Positions 27,714 to 36,751 of a stretch of 64,000 nucleotides of DNA are shown here, in pieces (positions within the stretch are counted from its first letter, which is position 1; the number at the start of each line of letters is the position of its first letter). The DNA is taken from the NCBI GenBank assembly GCA_963720885.1, contig CAVRGW010000006.1, positions 248,001 through 312,000 on the forward strand, in the 5' to 3' direction. The notes beneath the pieces are model-generated. The model saw only the letters and a list, made by a program, of their open reading frames with translations. It did no database searches and was not told where the DNA came from. This stretch comes from DATLLN01 sp963720885 (GTDB lineage Bacteria; Actinomycetota; Thermoleophilia; Gaiellales; JAICJC01). Position numbers and translations under genes: made by a program.

Positions 27714-29563
27714 GTGACCACGCACACGCACCGGCTGCGGGACGACATCCGCAACATCGCGATCATCGCCCACGTCGACCACGGCAAGACGACGCTGGTC
27801 GACGCGCTGCTCCAGCAGTCGGGCACCTTCGCCGCCCACGCCGAGCTGGTCGACCGGGTGATGGACGTCGGCCTGGAGCGCGAGCGGGGCATCACGATCC
27901 TGGCCAAGAACGCCGCCTGCCGCTACGAGGGCACGAAGATCAACATCATCGACACGCCCGGCCACGCCGACTTCGGCGGCGAGGTGGAGCGCGGCCTGAC
28001 GATGGTCGACGGCGTGCTGCTGCTGGTCGACGCGTCCGAGGGGCCGCTGCCGCAGACCCGGTTCGTGCTGCGCAAGGCGCTGGCCGCCCGGCTGCCGGTG
28101 ATCCTGGTGGTCAACAAGGTCGACCGGCCGGACGCCCGGATCGGCGAGGTGGTGGACGAGGTCTACGGCCTGTTCTTCGACCTCGACGCCGGCCGAGGAC
28201 CAGATCGACTTCCCGATCGTCTACACCAACGCCCGCGAGGGCCTGGCCACGCTCGCCGACGGCGAGCCGGGCGAGGATCTGAAGCCGCTGTTCGAGACGA
28301 TCCTGGAGCACGTGCCGCCGCCCCGCTATCACGAGGGCGCGCCGCTGCAGGCCCGCGTTGCCAACCTGGACGCGTCGCCCTACGTCGGCCGGCTGGCGCT
28401 CTGCCGTGTCTACGAGGGCACGATCCACCGCGGCGAGACGGTCGCCTGGTGCCGGGCCGACGGCTCGGTCGAGCGGGCGAAGATCGCCGAGCTGCAGGTG
28501 GCCGAGGGGCTGGAGCGGGTCTCGACCGACGAGCGTGTCGGCGGGCGACGTTGTCGCCGTCGCCGGCATCGAGCAGATCATGATCGGCGAGACGATCGCC
28601 GACCTCGAGCACCCCCGCCCATTGCCCGTGATCACCATCGACGAGCCGTCCCTGTCGATGACCATCGGCACCAACACGTCGCCGCTGGTCGGCCGCAGCG
28701 GGTCGAAGCTGACCGCCCGGATGGTCAAGGAGCGGCTCGACCGCGAGCTGGTCGGCAACGTCTCGCTGCGCGTGCTGGACACCGACCGGCCCGACACCTG
28801 GGAGGTGCAGGGCCGCGGCGAGCTGCAGCTGGCGGTGCTGGTCGAGCTGATGCGCCGCGAGGGCTTCGAGCTGACCGTCGGCAAGCCGCAGGTGGTGACC
28901 CGCGAGGTCGACGGCAAGGTCTGCGAGCCGATGGAGCGGCTGACCATCGATGTGCCCGAGGCCTACTCGGGCACCGTCATCCAGGCGCTGGCCGCGCGCC
29001 GCGGCCGGATGGAGCAGCTGACCAACCACGGCTCCGGCTGGGTGCGCCAGGACTACCTGGTGCCGGCCCGCGGGCTGCTCGGCTTCCGCACCGAGTTTCT
29101 GACCGAGACGCGGGGCACCGGCATCCTCCACCACGTCTTCGAGAGCTACGAGCCGTGGCACGGCGACATCCGCGGCCGGCCCAACGGCTCGCTGATCGCC
29201 GACCGCCCGGGCCCGGCGGCGACCTACGCGATGATCAACCTGCAGGAGCGCGGCGTGCTGTTCGTCGAGCCCGGCGACGACTGCTACGAGGGCATGATCG
29301 TCGGCGAGAACGCCCGCGCCGAGGATCTCGACGTCAACATCTCCAAGGCCAAGCAGATGACCAACGTCCGCTCCAACGCCGACGTGCTGGTGCGGCTCGC
29401 CCCGCCCCGCCTGCTGTCGCTCGACCAGGCCCTCGAGTACATCGAGGAGGACGAGTGCGCGGAGGTGACGCCGGACGCGATCCGGCTGCGCAAGGTCGAG
29501 CTGTCGGGGTCGCGCCGCCAGAGCGCGCGGTCGAAGAGCAAGCGGGCTGCGACACCGGCCTGA
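27714..29563 (+). CDS. typA: Translational GTPase BipA/TypA, two frame breaks
   Basis: About 615 residues, the normal BipA length. The G domain contains AHVDHGKTT (G1), RERGITI (G2), DTPGHADFG (G3) and NKVDRPDAR (G4). The C-terminal BipA-specific region follows (NHGSGWVRQDYLVPARGLLGFRTEFL). BipA binds ribosomes and supports 50S assembly and stress adaptation. Breaks near 28190 and 28532 are each fixed by dropping one base (the second is CAGC to CGAGC), and the span is two bases over a multiple of three. A conserved ribosome-associated GTPase broken twice but otherwise perfect argues for sequence error. The GTG start follows a divergent promoter region. Confidence 0.93.
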
Positions 29564-29573
29564 GCGGCCTATC

Positions 29574-29957
29574 ATGAGTGGCATCGCCATCTCGGATCAC
29601 CGCACGCACGAGGACGAGCTGCTGCGCCAGGCGCTGGCGCCGCCGCCGATCGAGGACGCCCGCGAGGCGCTGGACTACTGGCGGACGCGCCAATGCTCGC
29701 TGCGCATGTGGCAGCGGGCCGAGCGCCGCGAGGCGCGGGAGATGGTGCTGCGCTGGGAGCTGCGGCTGCGCGAGTCGCGGCGCGCCCACGGCACGTCGCT
29801 GACCCGGCTGGCGGTGGGCGTCGAGGAGCGGGCGGAGCAGGCGAAGGACGTCGCTCTGCGGCTGGCCGTGGGCGCCGCCATCGCCCTGGCCGTGATGCTG
29901 GCGTGCGTGGTGGCGGTCGTGGCGGTGGCCGTCTACGCCGTGTCGGCGATCGTGTAG
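29574..29957 (+). CDS. Small helical protein with C-terminal membrane anchor
   Basis: This 127-residue protein starts 10 bases after BipA. The first 90 residues are charged and helical (RAERREAREMVLRWELRLRE), probably a coiled coil. They are followed by one strongly hydrophobic segment (ALAVMLACVVAVVAVAVYAV) at the C-terminus, giving a tail-anchored topology. No family is recognised. Its end overlaps the convergent M15 peptidase gene by 25 bases. Confidence 0.7.
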   Translation: MSGIAISDHRTHEDELLRQALAPPPIEDAREALDYWRTRQCSLRMWQRAERREAREMVLRWELRLRESRRAHGTSLTRLAVGVEERAEQAKDVALRLAVGAAIALAVMLACVVAVVAVAVYAVSAIV

Positions 29958-30598
29958 GGGTCGTTCAGCGGGGCCGTCGGATCGGCCATCGGCGTCACCT
30001 CGCCGGTCTCCAGGTCGACGTCGACCGGCCCGTAGGGCGCCGCGGCCGGGTTGCCGTGCAGGTGGTGCTCGAAGATGTCGCCCCGGTTGTAGTGCCAGAA
30101 CTCGTAGGGGTAGGCGACGAAGCCCTGCTCGTCCATCGCCTCGGTCACCGCCTCGCGCACCGCCTGCTGGCGGGAGTCGATGAACGGCGAGCCCATCGGC
30201 GTCAGCTCGGAGATCTCCAGGTAGGGGCCGCCGCGGTCGAGCAGCGCGTTGGTGCGGCGGTCGATCACCGACACGTCGATCGCTGAGGCCGACATGTGGG
30301 TGCCGACGTTGGGCGCCGCGGCGATCACGGCGGCCAGCCGGCGGACGACCAGCTCGCGCGGCGGGTCGGCGCCCTCCAGCTCCCAGCGGGCGCGCTCGCG
30401 GACGCGGTCGAGCACGGCCGGCAGCAGCGCCAGCTGGCGCTGCATCTCGCGGGTGCGGTAGCAGTCCTCGATCACCAGCCGCCAGCCGCGCTCCGAGGCC
30501 AGCCTCTCGGCCGCGGCCAGGACGCCTTCGATCAGCGACTCGCGGAGCAGCCAGATCCGCGGCCCGCCGTTGGCGTGCGGGCGGTCGGAGAAGGCCAT
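29933..30598 (-). CDS. M15-family D-Ala-D-Ala dipeptidase-like peptidase (VanX/DdpX type)
   Basis: The 221 residues show the M15 zinc site: THMSASAID supplies the first His and Asp, and the YEFWHYNRGD motif the catalytic Glu and last zinc His; EDCYRTREMQ matches the substrate-binding Arg/Tyr segment. These enzymes cleave D-Ala-D-Ala or trim peptidoglycan peptides. No signal peptide is seen, so it should act in the cytoplasm. The frame stays open upstream of this ATG (GRLDEAAHDAGVE). Removing one G at 30643-30647, a CAGC-to-CGAGC site, would join it to the next gene in one protein of about 435 residues, so the start is uncertain. Confidence 0.8.
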   Translation of the reverse strand: MAFSDRPHANGGPRIWLLRESLIEGVLAAAERLASERGWRLVIEDCYRTREMQRQLALLPAVLDRVRERARWELEGADPPRELVVRRLAAVIAAAPNVGTHMSASAIDVSVIDRRTNALLDRGGPYLEISELTPMGSPFIDSRQQAVREAVTEAMDEQGFVAYPYEFWHYNRGDIFEHHLHGNPAAAPYGPVDVDLETGEVTPMADPTAPLNDPYTIADTA

Positions 30599-30623
30599 CT
30601 CGACGCCGGCGTCGTGGGCCGCC

Positions 30624-31247
30624 TCATCCAGCCGGCCGCAGCGCTCGCCGCGACTCGGCCAGCGGGTGGGCGGCGGCGGCGCGCACCAGGGCGACGGCCG
30701 CGTCCATCTGCTCGGCCCAGTAGAGGCGGCGGGACTCGGTCACACGTCGGTCGAGATCGTCCGCGACAGGTAGCGGCCGAGGTTCGGGCCGCTCGGGGTC
30801 GGCCAGCATGTCGCCCAGCCAGTGGCGGCGCTCGAAGTCGATCACCTCGAGCTCCCAGACGCAGCCGGAGGCCGGATCCTCGTACTTGGTCAGCGCCCGC
30901 GGCTCGTCGACCGGGGCCGTGAACACGCGCTGGTGCAGCTCGTTGCCGTACTGCCACCAGTAGTAGAGGGCGATCGCCATCGTCGCCGCGTCGTGGACGA
31001 TGATGAACCCGGCGCCGTGGCGCTCGTCGGTGACGGCCGGCTCCGGGTAGACGTCGGGCGCCAGCTCGAGGGCGGCGTCGACCAGCGCGCTTCGGGCCTC
31101 GGCCCCGCTGGTGGAGATGGTGTAGAGCTTGAGCTGCCAGCCGTTCACCTCGACCAGGCGCTGGAAGCGGATGTGGCGCGGCGCGTAGGGGCGGCGGGCG
31201 AGCAGCGGCGATGACTCGATGGCGGACATGGACGGATCGTATGCCAT
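30624..31247 (-). CDS. Uncharacterised protein, possibly the N-terminal half of the M15 peptidase
   Basis: This 207-residue soluble protein has a conserved-looking core (GFIIVHDAATMAIALYYWWQYGNELHQRVF, read as two adjoining blocks; later CVWELEVIDFERRHWLGDML). No family name can be given. Two in-frame ATGs exist; the first (31247) lies inside the 58-bp palindrome and lacks a ribosome site, so the second at 31229 (MSAIESS) is at least as likely. Its 3' end carries the frame-break signature described for the peptidase, suggesting that both ORFs are one gene. Confidence 0.6.
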   Translation of the reverse strand: MAYDPSMSAIESSPLLARRPYAPRHIRFQRLVEVNGWQLKLYTISTSGAEARSALVDAALELAPDVYPEPAVTDERHGAGFIIVHDAATMAIALYYWWQYGNELHQRVFTAPVDEPRALTKYEDPASGCVWELEVIDFERRHWLGDMLADPERPEPRPLPVADDLDRRVTESRRLYWAEQMDAAVALVRAAAAHPLAESRRALRPAG

Positions 31248-31299
31248 TGGGGTCAGGAACCTCTGGCACCGGTGCCAGAGGTTCCTGACCCCAATGGCA
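31242..31299. repeat. Perfect 58-bp palindrome between divergent genes
   Basis: The left arm TGCCATTGGGGTCAGGAACC continues with TCTGGCACC, and the right arm is its exact reverse complement with no spacer (29 bp each). It contains GGGGTC/GACCCC boundaries like the 31-bp repeats and a TGGCACCGGTGCCA centre like the array at 6820. It lies between the divergent gene at 31247 and the acetamidase gene, covering or abutting both upstream regions. Confidence 0.97.
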
Positions 31300-31326
31300 C
31301 TCTTCCCTGCGGTAGGTTCTCCCGCG

Positions 31327-32197
31327 ATGGCCGAGCATGCGCTCTCCCAGGAGACCTACCAGGTGGCGTTCGACCCGTCGGTGCCGCCGGCGCTGGAGAT
31401 CGACCCCGGCGACACGGTCACCTTCGAGACCGGCAGCGACGCCTACGAGCGGCTGGCCGGCGGCGAGTCGGTCGACGCGATCGGCCTGCCCAACTTCAAC
31501 CGCGTCACCGGCCCGGTGGCCGTGCGCGGCGCCGCGCCGGGCGACGCGCTGGCGATCGAGGTGCTGGACGTGCAGGTGCGCAAGGCGTTCTCGGTGTGGC
31601 TGCCCGGCTTCGGCGGGCTGGGCGGGCGGACCGACGAGCAGCGGGTGATGGAGACGCCGCTCGAGGATGGCCGCGCCGTGATCGGCAACGCCGGCGTGTC
31701 CGTGCCGATCCGGCCGATGATCGGCTGCATCGGCACGGCGCCGGCCGAGGGCAGCGCCTCGACGTTCATGCCGGCCTACCCGCACGGCGGCAACATGGAT
31801 CTGCGCGAGATGGAGCCGGGGACGACGCTCTATCTGCCGGTCAACGTGCCCGGCGGGCTGCTCAGCATGGGCGACCTGCACGCGGCGATGGGCACGGCCG
31901 AGCCGACCTGGGTCAGCCTGGAGGCGGCCGGCCAGGCGACGCTGCGGATCGGCGTCGAGAAGGGGATGCGGTTGGCGTTCCCGCGGCTGCGCTGCGCGGG
32001 CGAGATCTACTTCCTGGGCATCGCCGAGTCGTACCCGGAGGCGCACGCGCTGGCGCTCGACCAGGCGCACGACTACCTGATGGCGCGAGCGCGGGATGAG
32101 CGCGTTCGACGCGTACGCCTACGCCAGCGCCTGCTGCGACATGCGGCTGGGCGGCCCGGCCAGCACCATCGTCATGGCGGTGCTACCGGAGGAGTAG
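31327..32197 (+). CDS. Acetamidase/formamidase family protein, one frame break
   Basis: About 289 residues, with the FmdA/AmdA features: an N-terminal DPGDTVTFET segment, the GCIGTAPAEG motif, PHGGNMDLREMEPGTTLYLPVNVPGG (read in two parts) and MGDLHAAMG, where His and Asp line the amidase site. These cytoplasmic enzymes hydrolyse short-chain amides to ammonia and the acid. One surplus base at 32086-32090 (CAGC to CGAGC) diverts the frame; after repair the end reads MSAFDAYAYASACCDMRLGG and stops at TAG. The start at MAEHALSQ is preferred over an earlier ATG that would read through the palindrome. Confidence 0.85.
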
Positions 32198-32247
32198 CGT
32201 GGCCGCCCGACTCATGGCTGCGAGGCGACTGCCGACACAGCCGACTG

Positions 32248-32701
32248 ATGAGCGAGGTCGAAATCTGGACGGACGGTGCCTCGTCTGGCACATCCTCGGC
32301 CCCGGTGGATACGCTGCGATCCTCCGTTTCGGCGAGCACGAACGAGTGATCGTCGGCGGTGCTCGAGACGACGAACAACCGGATGGAACTCCTCGCCGCG
32401 ATCACGGCGCTCGAGGCGCTGCCCCATCGCCACCGGGTCGTCCTCTACCTCGACTCCGCGTACGTTTGCGACTGCTTCGCGTTCGGGTGGTGGCGGAGTG
32501 GCGGCGAACGGGTGGCGGACCCACTCCAAGAAGTCAGTGGCGAACCGTGACCTCTGGGACAGGCTGATCACGCAGCACCTGTTCCATCACATCAACTGGA
32601 ACCGTGTACCAGGCCACCACCCGAACTATCCGCTCAACGAGCGGTGCGACCGACTCGCCGTGGCGCAGAAGCGACTCTTCCAGAGCGAAGCCGCTGCCTG
32701 A
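32248..32701 (+). CDS. rnhA: Ribonuclease HI, three frame breaks
   Basis: About 150 residues in four frame pieces. MSEVEIWTDGA holds the first catalytic Asp, RMELLAAITALEAL the Glu, LDSAYV the second Asp, and the end has the loop GHHPNYPLNERCDRLA with the last carboxylate. Repairs are one missing base near 32290 (SGN-GPGGYAA), one surplus base at 32361 (GCTG to GCTCG) and one near 32505. RNase HI removes RNA from RNA-DNA hybrids in the cytoplasm. The gene begins 50 bases after the acetamidase stop. Confidence 0.85.
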
Positions 32702-32719
32702 GCCGACGCTGCCTGCCGG

Positions 32720-33058
32720 CTACCTAACGCCGAGAAACCCGGCGACCGGCTCGGGCAGGCTGTCGCCGTACACGTACTTGACCGCCTGGTCGACGATCCG
32801 GTCTGTGTCCCGCGGCTCGTGCCGGGGGCTGGTGCCCAGGTAGAGCACGACCGCGGCGGCCACGGCCAGCGGGCCGTCCTGCCCCTCGGGGTCGATCTCG
32901 GCGACCGCCCCGCCCACCTTGCGCTCCAGGCCGGCGGCGGCCGTCACCGGCTCGTCGTCGTCCTCGAACCAGCGCTCGAAGTCGCCGACCAGCGCCAGCT
33001 CGTCGGCCGGATCGACGATCCCCGCGGCCTCGCGGACGATCTCGGAGACGGTGGGCAT
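32720..33058 (-). CDS. Small acidic protein of unknown function
   Basis: This 112-residue, acidic, soluble protein (SEIVREAAGIVDPADELALVG at its start, DPEGQDGPLAVAAAVVLYLG in the middle) has no recognised domain. I start it at MPTVSEI; longer in-frame starts run into sequence that is Pro/Arg-rich and shares the upstream intergenic space. It converges with RNase HI across 18 bases. Confidence 0.6.
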   Translation of the reverse strand: MPTVSEIVREAAGIVDPADELALVGDFERWFEDDDEPVTAAAGLERKVGGAVAEIDPEGQDGPLAVAAAVVLYLGTSPRHEPRDTDRIVDQAVKYVYGDSLPEPVAGFLGVR

Positions 33059-33289
33059 GCGCGGGATGGTACCCGCAGGGCGCGTGGATGAACCGGTGGC
33101 GCATCCACGCGCCGTGGGATTCCCCACACCCGCCGGCCCAGGAGCCACCGGGAACGGCGGGCATACCCCAACCTACGGGTCCGCGAGACCGTTGTCAAGG
33201 AAAGACCGGGGCGGGCGGCAGACGCCCGCCCCGGACTGGCTCCAAAGGGCTTCGGGCACAGGGGGGGAATCCCGAAGCGCCCGGCGATG
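33059..33289. other. 230-bp intergenic region, no gene seen
   Basis: This stretch separates the small acidic gene from the hydrolase on the same strand. Apart from the hairpin at 33206-33234 it holds no convincing ORF with a ribosome site. A promoter for the downstream minus-strand gene should lie here, but no clear -35/-10 pair was found. Confidence 0.6.
33206..33234 (-). terminator. Strong GC hairpin, likely terminator of the hydrolase gene
   Basis: Arms CCGGGGCGGGCG and CGCCCGCCCCGG are perfectly complementary over 12 bp around a five-base loop. Reading on the minus strand, TCTTTCC follows, and the hairpin lies 56 bases after the alpha/beta-hydrolase stop, fitting an intrinsic terminator. 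Confidence 0.7.
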
Positions 33290-34041
33290 CTACAGGGTCG
33301 CGGCCGGCTGCGTCAGCCGGGCGAACTCGATCAGCCGATCCGCGAACCGCTGCGGGTCGGCCAAGCTGCGGGAAGTGGTGGCCGACCGGCCACACCTCGA
33401 CCTCGGCCTGCGGCAGCGCCTCGGCGTACCACGCCAGCTCCCGCGGATCGATCGGATTGCCGAAGATCGCCAGGTAGGGCAGCTCGATCGCCCGCAGCCG
33501 CTCCAGGCCCTGGTCGCGGTCGCCGGCCACCTCGGCCAGCGGCCGCTCCAGCAGGTCGGCCTGGTAGCTCAGCACCACCAGCTGCGACGCATGGTCGCCG
33601 GCGCGGATCAACTCGCGATACTCGGGCGGCACGCGATCCATGTGCATGCTCTCCTGGAACATGCCCCATGCCGCGTCGAAGCCGGCGCCGGCCAGCTGCG
33701 GCCGGGCCGCCCGCAGGCCGGCGGCGAACGGCTCGAAGTGCAGGCTGACGTCGACCGACACCACCCCGGCGGCCGGGTGCTGGAACGCGTAGATGGTGGC
33801 GATCGGCCCGGCGATCGAGTGGCCGACCACGATCGGCGCCTCGATCCCGGCGGCGGTCACGGCGTCGTGCACCCAGTCGACGACCGGCTCCAGGCCGCGC
33901 TCGGGAAGCAGGGGCGTGGCGCCGTGGCCGGGCAGGTCGAGCGCCAGCACCTGGGCCCCGGCCGGCAGCGCCTGCCTCCACCGGCTCCCACATCCGCCGG
34001 TCGAACGTCAGGCCGTGCAGCAGCACGAATGTCGGTGTCAT
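33290..34041 (-). CDS. Alpha/beta hydrolase, two frame breaks
   Basis: About 250 residues. FVLLHGLTFDRRMW gives the oxyanion HG motif, LALDLPGHGATP follows, the nucleophile lies in VGHSIAG (GxSxG), and the catalytic His in PVGHHFPQL. Surplus single bases near 33978 and 33365 break the frame; after repair the C-terminus reads ADPQRFADRLIEFARLTQPAATL. The ATG has an excellent AAGGAGGT five bases upstream. It diverges from a TetR regulator over 77 bp, the usual arrangement of a TetR with its target gene. Substrate unknown. Confidence 0.85.
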
Positions 34042-34059
34042 CGTGAACCTCCTTCGATT

Positions 34060-34104
34060 TCGCAACATCGTCGCGTTATACCACATTCCGAAACAGCGTT
34101 GCGA
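34060..34104. promoter_or_regulatory. Divergent promoter region with repeated TCGCAAC/GTTGCGA half-sites
   Basis: ATTTCGCAAC near the hydrolase start and GTTGCGATAT near the TetR start are inverted copies differing at one of ten positions, 31 bases apart (core TCGCAAC...GTTGCGA). They flank the region where both promoters must lie and are candidate TetR half-operators. Confidence 0.5.
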
Positions 34105-34118
34105 TATGCTGCCATCAC

Positions 34119-34701
34119 ATGGCCGGCCGACCCCGCGAGCACGACGAGCAGACCGCCCGGGCGCTGCTCGACGAGGCCGAACGGCTGGTCGAGGCGGAGG
34201 GCGCCGCCGCATTGACCGTGCGCCGGGTGGCGGACGGCGTCGGCGTCAGCACGCGCGCCGTCTACAGCGTGTACGGCTCCAAGGATGGGCTCTTGGTCGC
34301 CCTCGGCGTGCGCGGCTTCCAGCTGCTGGGCAGGCAAGTCGCGGCCCGCCCCCGGACCGACGACCCGGCCGCCGACCTGGTCGAGGCCGGCGTGCTGGTG
34401 TTCCGGCGGTTCGCCGTCGAGCACCCCGCGCTGTTCCAGATCGCGATCCAGTGGGCGATGCCCGATCCGACGCTGGCCCGGCAGTTCCGGGACGTCGGCT
34501 GGGAGGCGTGGGCCGAGCTGGTCAAGCTGGTCGAGCGCGTCGAGCTGGGCGGTCGCGACGTGCAGGAGGTGGCCCGCGAGTTCCATGCGCTGTGCGAGGG
34601 CATGGCCGCGATCGAGCTGCGGGGGATGCTGGCGGCCGGCCAGGAGGAGCGGATCTGGCGGGACGCGCTGGGCGGCGCTGGTGGCAGGACTGCGGCGCTA
34701 G
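34119..34701 (+). CDS. TetR-family transcriptional regulator, one frame break near the end
   Basis: About 194 residues. The N-terminal helix-turn-helix reads AALTVRRVADGVGVSTRAVYSVYGSK, and a helical ligand domain follows (ALFQIAIQWAMPDPTLARQF). One surplus G near 34675 would otherwise fuse it to a very long meaningless reading frame; removing it gives ALVAGLRR and a TAG. That TAG shares CTAG with the stop of the convergent DUF488 gene. It probably represses the divergent hydrolase and itself. Confidence 0.85.
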
Positions 34702-35178
34702 GGCCGCAGGTGGCGGACGGTGGCGCCGGCCGCGGCCAGCCGGTCGGCGACCAGCGAGCGGTGGCAGGCCAGCGGCTCCCGCTCCACGCAGAACAGGCAG
34801 ATCGGCCCATCGCCGCCCAGCTCGTCGATGAACGCCGCGGCATCGAAGCCGTCCAGGCAGGCCGCCGTGTAGGCGGCGATGAACTCCTCGCTCAGCCGCG
34901 ACCGCTCCCGGTAGGCGACGCGGTCGCGGGCGTCCGCCCGGGCCTGCACCGCGCGGATCTCCTGCGGCGGCGCCAGGTCGAGCCGGTGGGCGTAGGCGAT
35001 GCCCAGCTCGGCCAGCCGCCGCTGCAGCCGGGTGCTGTTGACGAACGCGTACTCCGGCCCGCGGACGCCGCGGCGGCGGCGGATGTCGCAGACCACGCCC
35101 GGCCGGGCGGCGATCAGCGCGTCGAAGAACGCCGCCCTCGCTCCAGCCATAGGCGCCGATGGTCAGCACGTCGGGCAC
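34698..35178 (-). CDS. DUF488 family protein, one frame break
   Basis: About 159 residues. The start VPDVLTIGAYGW and then FFDALIAARPGVVCDIRRRRG are typical of DUF488, and ICLFCVEREPLACHRSLVADRL contains the conserved CxxxxxxxCHR motif. One surplus base near 35145 (AGC-G-AGG) separates the first 13 residues from the rest. The family is small, soluble and of unknown function. A GTG start is used. Confidence 0.8.
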
Positions 35179-35294
35179 ACGGCCATTCTCACCCACCGAC
35201 CGCTGACCGTGGGGCCGACCGCGCCGTCCCGTGGTCAAGACGGCATGCCCACCCGTCGATATCCGGACAAGTGGATACGGCCTCGCCCGGACTC

Positions 35295-36608
35295 ATGCGC
35301 TCCACCGTGCGCGCCGACTGGCTGGTCGGCGGCTTCGCCGCGGTCACCTCGCTCTACTTCTGCTCCGAGGTGATGGCCTACGCGATCGGCGGCTACGGCG
35401 ATGCCGGCGCCGCGCTGGGCGTGCTGGCGGTGGTCGTGCTCAGCTGCTGCACCGTCGCCGCCGTCCGGCTGTCGGCCATGCTCGCCCCCGGCCAGGCGAG
35501 CGGCGCGATGCTGGGCGCCGGCAGATCGGTGCGCGTGCGCAGCTCCGTGGCGATCTTCGTGGCGCTCTACTTCACGCTGATCCCGCTGCTGATCGCGGTC
35601 AGCGAGGGGCTGGGCGGCAGCGGCACCACGGACGTGCCGATGGGCGGCCGCTCGGCCGTCTTCATCCTGCTGCAGACGTGGGTGGCGATCGTGGTCGCGC
35701 CGTGGCTGGAGGAGGTGTCGGTGCGCGGCTTCCTGCTGTCCGGGCTGGCGCCGCGGCTGGGCTTCTGGCCGGCGGCGCTGCTCTCCTCGTTCGTCTGGGC
35801 CGCCTACCACGACGTCTCGGTCGTGCTGCTGCCGTTCACGGCGCTGGGCGTGATGTTCTGCTGGGTGCGCCGGCGCACCGGCACCGTGCGCACCGGGATC
35901 GCGATGCACGCCTGCATCAACACGGTGATCTCGTTCACCCACGGCGGCACGGCCTGGGTGCTGGTGCCGCTGGCCGCCGTCGCCGTCGCCCTGTGGCTGG
36001 CCCGCGACGGCGTCCGCCTCCGGCCGCTGCTGGCACGCGTCGGCGACATCAGCCGGCGCGCCGCCGGGCGGCTGACACCGCCCGCCGCGCGCTGGTCGTG
36101 GTGGGCCTGGGTGGCCGCCGGCGCCGGCTTCACCGCCAACACCGTGGTCGTGCTCGCCGACGTCGGCCGCGAGGGCGCGTTCCATACGGCCGACCGGGTG
36201 GCCGTCGGCGGCGCGTTCGTCGTGCTGGCCTGGGCGATGCTCGAGGCCCGGCCGCGCTGGGAGCTGCCGCCGCTGGCGGCGCTGGCGGGTGCAGCCGGCT
36301 GTCTGCTCGGCGCCGCCTCGGTCGCCGCCATGTCGCGCACCGCGTTCGCCGGCTCGGTGGCGCTGATCTGCTTCGGGCTGGTCGGCATCGCCTGCGGGCG
36401 GATGCCGGTCGCGGCCCGGGTCACTGCGCTGCTGGGCGCGATGCTGCTCTCGATGGAGATCTGGCCGGTGCCCTACCTCGACCGGATCGACACCGTCTAC
36501 ACGTACCAGGCGACAGTCGCCTTCGGCCTGCTCGGCGTCGCGCTGGTCGCGCTCGGCGTGCTGACGCGGGACGAGCCCGAGGTCGCGGTCGAGCTCGCCG
36601 CGGCGTGA
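35295..36608 (+). CDS. CPBP-family intramembrane metalloprotease with extra membrane domain
   Basis: The 437-residue protein has about a dozen membrane segments. The CPBP motifs are all present: EEVSVRG (EExxxR), FVWAAYHDVSV (FxxxH) and MHACIN (HxxxN). Such Abi/CAAX-type enzymes sit in the membrane and process prenylated or other small substrates; many are linked to bacteriocin immunity. After the protease core, a further 170 residues hold another set of helices with no recognised domain. The frame is intact. Confidence 0.85.
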   Translation: MRSTVRADWLVGGFAAVTSLYFCSEVMAYAIGGYGDAGAALGVLAVVVLSCCTVAAVRLSAMLAPGQASGAMLGAGRSVRVRSSVAIFVALYFTLIPLLIAVSEGLGGSGTTDVPMGGRSAVFILLQTWVAIVVAPWLEEVSVRGFLLSGLAPRLGFWPAALLSSFVWAAYHDVSVVLLPFTALGVMFCWVRRRTGTVRTGIAMHACINTVISFTHGGTAWVLVPLAAVAVALWLARDGVRLRPLLARVGDISRRAAGRLTPPAARWSWWAWVAAGAGFTANTVVVLADVGREGAFHTADRVAVGGAFVVLAWAMLEARPRWELPPLAALAGAAGCLLGAASVAAMSRTAFAGSVALICFGLVGIACGRMPVAARVTALLGAMLLSMEIWPVPYLDRIDTVYTYQATVAFGLLGVALVALGVLTRDEPEVAVELAAA

Positions 36609-36751
36609 GCGTTGGGACCCGGGACGCACACCTGATCCCGATGCTCTGCGTATGGCGAATCGGAACGGTCAGGAGGTCGATGCCTAGGGCTGGCTAACCG
36701 GAGGAGGGGGGAAGGCGGCGGGAATCGAACCCGCGTTCGCAGTCGCTCGAA
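36609..36751. other. Intergenic space between convergent CPBP and GH4 genes
   Basis: These 143 bases hold no gene I can support. The only structured element is the tRNA T-arm-like hairpin at 36718-36734. Confidence 0.6.
36718..36734 (-). other. tRNA T-arm-like fragment
   Basis: On the minus strand GCGGG-TTCGATT-CCCGC is a canonical T-stem and loop, followed by CGCCTTC where an acceptor strand would be. No anticodon or D-arm can be folded upstream, where the last GH4 codons lie, so this is at most a tRNA 3' fragment of the kind left at integration sites. It could equally serve as a hairpin terminator. Confidence 0.45.

Noticed and set aside
28180..28545. Programmed frameshifting in BipA
   Set aside because: The same kind of break occurs in many unrelated genes, no slippery heptamer or pseudoknot pattern was seen, and BipA is not known to use recoding.
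31219..31326. Longer N-terminus for the acetamidase beginning at 31219
   Set aside because: It would translate through the 58-bp palindrome and has no family similarity before MAEHALSQ.
34119..36608. An 829-codon open frame joining the TetR regulator to the CPBP protease
   Set aside because: Its middle third is antisense to DUF488 and has no protein-like pattern. It exists only because of the surplus base near 34675 in the TetR gene.
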